A stretch of 64,000 bases of DNA from Setomelanomma holmii (Eukaryota; Ascomycota; Dothideomycetes; Pleosporales; Phaeosphaeriaceae): the NCBI GenBank assembly GCA_010015745.1, contig ML978184.1, positions 62,001-126,000 of the forward strand, given 5' to 3'. The position numbers and the translations under genes were made by a program. Below the pieces are notes generated by a model. That model made no database searches. It saw nothing but the letters and a program-made list of their open reading frames with translations, and was not told where the DNA came from. Position 1 is the first letter of the stretch; each line of letters begins with the position of its first letter. Below, in pieces: positions 59,777 to 64,000 of the stretch.

Positions 59777-60919
59777 TTAGAAAGCGTCCATGATGAAAAC
59801 TCCTTTGTCGTCCATGACATAAGAGTGCTGCCGCAGGCTAGACAGTGCGACAGGCTTTTCCGGCACCACTTTCTTCTCAATTATCGTTTCAATGCTTGGT
59901 GCCACACCCTTCTCGACTTTTCTCTCGACCTTGGCAACAGGACGTGCGGCAAAAGTTGACTTTGGAACAGGCTCCTCAAGCACCTGATCCAGGTAGGATG
60001 TTAATTGTCGGTCGTACATCTGCTGTAGACACGCATCTGACTCCTTTGCTCGGAGGCCTCTTAGCGTTTCTTTCCTGGGAGTCATCTTGTGTCTCAGCGC
60101 CGGGCGAGCGCCTTTGACGGTCCGTGGCCATGCAGGTGCCGGCGAAAAGCAAGTCAAAGGAGATGTCCTGGGAGGAGGCAAATTCAGTGCCCGCGGCGGC
60201 TCGGGACTTTCCATGGGCCGGAACAGGGGCGCCGCATGGGGCGATGGATCCTGCTTTGGAGCTGTGTGAGTGGGTGTTGGTGGCAACGTCCGGCTTCTGT
60301 TGAAGCCCGGTTTTGAGATCTGTGGACTAGGATTGTCCACTGGAGGCGGCGAGAAGCATGATAATGGGGATGTTTTCAGTGGGGTTGAGTTCGGTGCGAA
60401 CGATCTCCGAGGAGCATTGGGCGTGCGACCGACTGGAGATGGGCACTGGAAGGTGAAGTCTGCTGTCGGCGCCGGTTTAGATCTAGCTGGGAGCGTCGCA
60501 CTTCTGGCGAAGAGTGGTTTTGGGAGAGGTGGTGGCGGAACCCACGTTGGTCCTGCAGCAGTGGATCTGAAGGACGAGGTCCGAGATGGTGGTCCGCTTG
60601 CTACTGTCGTCGCCGGCGTGCTAGGTCGCCAGTCGTCGCTAGCAATGGATGAGCGATTTGAGGAGATTGTCGATGCATCTGATGGGCAGATGATGGGGGA
60701 AGGTATTTCCAGTGAGGGGAGCTCGATGGTAGCGACGTGTACGGCCTTGGGCGGGAGGGTCCTGCTCTTGCTGAACAGTGGTTTCGGTATGAGCTCTGTC
60801 TCCAATTGGAACATGTCGTTTGGCAATGGCGGTAGACTTTTGTCGTTGGTACACATCTTTCGGTACGGACTTCGATGTGGTAGCGGAGGCGTCCGGCTAA
60901 GCGTCTCGGTGGAAGCCAT
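59777..60919 (-). CDS. Pro/Ser-rich hypothetical protein with KPxFxRSxTLP repeats, 380 aa
   Basis: Single exon from ATG (MASTETLSRTPP). The protein is largely disordered, rich in Pro, Ser, Thr and Arg. Three copies of a motif occur: KPLFSKSRTLP (46-56), KPLFARSATLP (134-144) and KPGFNRSRTLP (203-213). A second pair is TSPLSCFSP (183-191) and TSPLTCFSP (252-260). The C-terminal third is less Pro-rich, with a predicted helix (SDACLQQMYDRQLTSYLDQVL), a Lys/Glu/Val-rich segment and a closing HSYVMDDKGVFIMDAF. No family is recognised. The R-S-x-T-L-P repeats look like kinase or adaptor-binding sites, suggesting a scaffold or signalling role (inference only). Confidence 0.77.
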   Translation of the reverse strand: MASTETLSRTPPLPHRSPYRKMCTNDKSLPPLPNDMFQLETELIPKPLFSKSRTLPPKAVHVATIELPSLEIPSPIICPSDASTISSNRSSIASDDWRPSTPATTVASGPPSRTSSFRSTAAGPTWVPPPPLPKPLFARSATLPARSKPAPTADFTFQCPSPVGRTPNAPRRSFAPNSTPLKTSPLSCFSPPPVDNPSPQISKPGFNRSRTLPPTPTHTAPKQDPSPHAAPLFRPMESPEPPRALNLPPPRTSPLTCFSPAPAWPRTVKGARPALRHKMTPRKETLRGLRAKESDACLQQMYDRQLTSYLDQVLEEPVPKSTFAARPVAKVERKVEKGVAPSIETIIEKKVVPEKPVALSSLRQHSYVMDDKGVFIMDAF

Positions 60920-61524
60920 CTACATATGTGTGTCCGGAGCTCTTAGCGGAGCGACCGTTCCGTTGCGCAATGGAGTGATCGGATGATAGGGGCCGGAATA
61001 ATAAGCTTCGAGCAAACATGAATATAGACAAAGACTTGGTGCGCAAACCTCAGTGTGGGTTCCGTGACCTATTAAACGAATGGCGGGATCACCCGCCACG
61101 CGAGAACACAGAAGTGGGAAACGACGGCAGCAAGCCTGTTGGCTAGCTTGCGCGCCTACGGGGAAAACAGGACTAGAGGGCAGACGTCATTGGGTCACGA
61201 TCGCGCGTGGAGCATATGGAAGCCATGCGGCTGGGGACGCGATCTAACGGTGTGTAAAACTACGTGGCTGGCAGCCAGGGGTGCCCCCGTACCTCTGACC
61301 GCCCACAACAGCGGACAAGCATTCAAAATTCTACACTTCATGACTGCAACGGGTAGGGATATTTGTTCGGCGATGCGCGATTGGTTTTGTTGATGGTGGG
61401 CTGATGGGCTGAGATGAGTGAGCATCTCGTTGTGGTGTGCGGTGCGAAAGAACCTTGAAAATGCCATTGTGGGCAGGGCTCGGAACGGCTCCACTGCAGC
61501 AACAAAAGGACCACGAGGCCTACG
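60920..61524. other. Intergenic, 5' flank of the repeat protein and lost 3' part of the transposon
   Basis: No gene is supported. The minus strand from 61524 downward no longer resembles the transposase, so the element is truncated here or too diverged to recognise. Confidence 0.45.
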
Positions 61525-62059
61525 ATTATAAAGCCAGTCTCATCAAAGTTGTATACGTCCTTATTAAGAATACCCCACGTCTGGCGCACGTTCTGTACGC
61601 GCTTAAACCAGGCCTTAATTGTGATAGGATCCTCACATCTTGCGCGTTGTGACTGGAATTTCCTGTTCTACTTTCTCTGAAGATCTGGCTGGCTCTTGAC
61701 AAAGCGTGTTACCCAGCACTTGCCTACAGGTAGTGGAGGAGGATTTTGGCCGCGAGCAGCGAGTGAAGCGTCTGCCATTCGTCGTACGTCGATGATCTGG
61801 GGGGAAAACCACGACAATCAAGGTCAAGGATCCACTGAACGAGAGACTGCTCTTCGACAGAGCTTAGCTTGCGGTTGACAGGCGTTGTCGCGTGTTTGGG
61901 TAGGGTGCCTTGAAGGCGCGTTCGCAGAGTCGATTCTGGTACGTCAAAGGCTGCTGCAAGGGCACGTTTAGACTGACAGGGGTTTCTTTGAAAGGAGACA
62001 ATAGCAAGGCTTAAACGACCTTCTTTTGAAGGCTTAAAAGGTGGTTGTTGTGGTGTCAT
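61525..62059 (-). pseudogene. Truncated, frame-broken Fot1/pogo-family transposase
   Basis: The N-terminal part is open from the ATG at 62059 (MTPQQPPFKPSKEGRLSLA). It carries the Psq/CENP-B-type helix-turn-helix (SKRALAAAFDVPESTLRTRL) and EEQSLVQWILDLDCRGFPPR, a family hallmark. After PRSST the conserved sequence continues in another frame (VRRMADASLAARGQNPPP, then VGKCWVTRFVKSQPDLQRK), so one frameshift separates them. An in-frame TAG follows QRK before NRKFQSQRARCEDPITIKAW. Homology runs to DVYNFDETGF, the first catalytic Asp of the DDE domain, at about 61531-61556, then ends. The rest of the DDE domain is missing. A dead relic. Confidence 0.85.
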
Positions 62060-62300
62060 AGTAGATAAGATGAGACGCGCTGCACGCGTTTTGGTGGGGT
62101 GCGCAGGATAGTGATGTGCGCAGCTTGCTGATAAAACACGTTAAGCCTGTCATCGGCAACCCTGCGTGAACGTAGAAGATCATAGCTGAAATTGGAGGCT
62201 GAGTATAGGCAGGGATAGAAAGAAACAGTGCAGCCCGTCAATCTACACCGTTGCACGAACTGAGCAGTTCGGAACCCCACCAGGAGGCTTGCGCCGCTGA
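61525..62300 (-). mobile_element. Remnant of a Tc1/mariner-superfamily (Fot1/pogo) DNA transposon
   Basis: The extent is set by the transposase relic plus its upstream flank. The flank holds a palindrome GAACTGAGCAGTTC near 62257 and two GTGCGCAG copies near 62100 and 62115. I could not identify terminal inverted repeats or a TA duplication, so both boundaries are approximate. Confidence 0.6.
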
Positions 62301-62470
62301 CATCACAACGGTGTACTTCCTCCCCTAGAAAACTCCCTCACCGTACAGATGCAGCCCAATCAAAATCACTTCATGTCATGTCGCCCTTGTAAATGCGAAA
62401 TTAAACGTGAGAAACGCCAGGTATCGTCCATGTGATATGCAGTGTTCGCCAACCATCACTCCATTCGTCT
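62060..62470. other. Intergenic, Inp1 3' flank and transposon upstream flank
   Basis: About 410 bp. Apart from the palindrome and short repeats assigned to the transposon remnant, nothing is seen. Confidence 0.45.
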
Positions 62471-63966
62471 TCAGTCCAAATCACCCAAGAAAGCCCGTCT
62501 TTGATGCCCAGGCTCTCGGAGATTAGTGAGGGGAATGCCGAAGTCATCTTCGTCGGGCCACTCATTTTCCTCATCTGATTCCCACGAGCATGGTATCTTC
62601 TCTTCTTTTCGCAGACGATAGGTACTCCAGCCAATGCCATTGGAGATGCTTGCCGCGATGCGAAGCATAAGCGAGACGAGATGTGCAGGGGGTCCTAGAA
62701 CCAGTTCGCATGTCTTGCGAACCAATGCACTAGTGAACTGCGCACCGAAGCTTGGCCTTCGGGGAACGAAGAGACTCTTGGGCTGCGGCATCGGGGAGAA
62801 CGCTCGTCTCTGGGAAGCTCCTGTAAGTCGCTTCAAGCGAATGGCGTCTGGTGGTGTGACGGCATCCAAGCCCGACAGTTCAAGGCTATCGTCATCCGAG
62901 TCGCTCATCAATGGAGGCGTGGCTGGCGCTGATGATGGGCGAACGTCAATCGTTGGTGTCGTTGTCCGATGGAATGGCACTGTGGGTGTCACGGGAGAAG
63001 ATTTGTCGATGGGATCAACAGATGGGGAGCGAACAGTGACTTCCGATATCTGCCTTCGATGTGTAGAGCGTCCTCTTGTTTCGTCTTGTTTCGGCAGGGC
63101 CATATCCGCCCACGGATTCGACAAGTCAAGCTCCGCATCCACAAATTCTGGTGATGGGCTTGAAAACGGAGCAGTCTCGACTGAGTAGAACGAGTCTGCA
63201 CTGGATGCTAGACTGTCTGCCTCAGACACATGACGTTCCAAAACTGGTTTCTGAGGCTCGCTCTGCGCATCTTCTTTAATGGGAGATTCCGGTATAGACT
63301 CTGGGATGCGTGCCATAGAGACTGCCGAAATATTCCGCTCTGTCACCACTGGTGCAGTAACTGACCGTGCTCCTTGGAACATGCTCACGCGTTCGGCGAA
63401 GGACAGCCTTCGCGCTGGTTTGCGTGGTGCTGTTTCGACGCCAGTTCCTATCGCGTCCAGAACCACTTCTGGCGATTCGGTCACTGCTTCGCTATTGTCA
63501 GTGAAGACACTCGCTCGGTCATCGTCCTCATAAGAAGACGTGGTACCCGAATCTGAGCCTTCAAAGACTGGTGTTGATGGCCTTAGGCCACTCTGTGGTA
63601 CCCATGTCTTGTCAAGAATCCACTTCTTAGCTTTCTGTGTTGGCTGTCGTTGTATCTGCTTTCGCGGTGGGGTCTTTGGACGGTCGGGGCTTTCGATATC
63701 GGAGCTTCTTGTAAAGGGACTCTGCGTCCTTTCGTACTGCAGTACTTGACTCAGGACCGCTTTGAAATGTGAGATGCTCTCCTTATCCTCATCAGTGTCG
63801 AATGGGAGCTCGATGCGGTAGTATGAGTCTTGTCGGACTCGAAGTACGAAGATTGATTGCGCATCAACACACCAGCATTGCGATCGAGGAAAGATGGTGT
63901 GAAGAAAGTTGCCGGAGTTGAGAAACGACACGTTGGAAGCAGTCACGCGATAGATGCGCAATGCGC
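62471..63966 (-). CDS. INP1: Inp1-like inheritance of peroxisomes protein, 3' exon (5' end beyond the window)
   Basis: One exon of 498 codons plus two bases; the acceptor GAGCAG|GCGCATTG lies at 63966, with a CTAAT branch-like site upstream, so the start is in an exon past 64000. Inp1 anchors peroxisomes to the cell cortex or ER via Pex3 and controls their retention and inheritance. Near its start, YRVTASNVSFLNSGNFLHTIF, SQCWCVDAQSIFVLRVRQ and YYRIELPFDTDEDK match the conserved PH-like core I associate with fungal Inp1. The remainder is Ser/Pro-rich and probably disordered, with RRLSFAERVSMFQGARSV, a hydrophobic/aromatic stretch (FTSALVRKTCELVLG, PPAHLVSLMLRIAASI) and an acidic tail (WESDEENEWPDEDD). 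The identification is from recognition of the core block only. The first in-frame ATG lies well inside the conserved block, which confirms that the start is missing. Confidence 0.78.
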
Positions 63967-64000
63967 CTGCTCGTAATTAGTCTGCAGCCATGACAGCCTT

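Noticed and set aside
61195..61494. Continuation of the transposase below the YNFDETGF motif
   Set aside because: No frame keeps transposase-like sequence past about 61525, so the relic is ended there.
62634..63188. 184-codon ORF antisense to the Inp1-like gene
   Set aside because: It is antisense to Ser/Pro-rich coding sequence; no motif.

Overview
The window is nuclear DNA of a filamentous ascomycete (Pezizomycotina). The evidence is a Woronin-body tether (Leashin), short introns of 46-140 bp with GTAAGT-like donors and TGCTAAC-type branch points, an AA9 polysaccharide monooxygenase, a Zn2Cys6 regulator and a Fot1/pogo transposon relic. A protein with the LPGEIRNRIYEYAL signature, of a type greatly expanded in Dothideomycetes, makes that class the best guess. 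There are no prokaryotic features, and I found no rRNA, tRNA or CRISPR.

Layout. The left 28.2 kb is one minus-strand gene, a giant Leashin/Lah-type protein ('involucrin repeat protein'). Its C-terminus lies beyond the left edge. A 2,533-residue N-terminal exon is joined by a 74-bp intron to a 20,457-bp exon that is open throughout, and a stop-free 57-bp intron sits at the very left edge; about 9,355 residues are visible. From 29 to 33 kb, on the minus strand, come a small acidic ORF, the RNA 3'-processing factor CstF64/Rna15 and a copper amine oxidase with a PKL C-terminus. At 34.6-37.3 kb, on the plus strand, are a secreted AA9 monooxygenase with four exons and a Gly/Pro/Met-rich conserved hypothetical protein. 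At 37.6-41.6 kb (minus) is a full-size ABCG transporter. A gene-poor 4.4 kb follows, then a Zn2Cys6 transcription factor (46.0-47.8 kb, minus), then another gene-poor 3.6 kb. CPSF100/Cft2 lies at 51.4-54.5 kb (plus). The right part is on the minus strand: a tiny SVSP-motif protein, a frame-disrupted LPGEIRNRIYEYAL-type gene, a patatin-like phospholipase, a Pro/Ser-rich protein with internal repeats, a broken pogo/Fot1 transposase, and the 3' part of an Inp1-like peroxisome inheritance gene that continues past the right edge.

How the genes relate. This is ordinary fungal gene packing, not a biosynthetic cluster. Two loose themes appear. One is peroxisome biology: Leashin tethers peroxisome-derived Woronin bodies, Inp1 anchors peroxisomes, and the amine oxidase may be peroxisomal. 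The other is mRNA 3'-end formation, with CstF64 and Cft2. I infer neither to be an operon-like unit. The most striking content is the repeat architecture of the giant protein: about 44 lysine blocks, a four-copy FVAP/YFADDGKPHF motif, and at least a dozen scattered Ala/Gly-rich hydrophobic segments.
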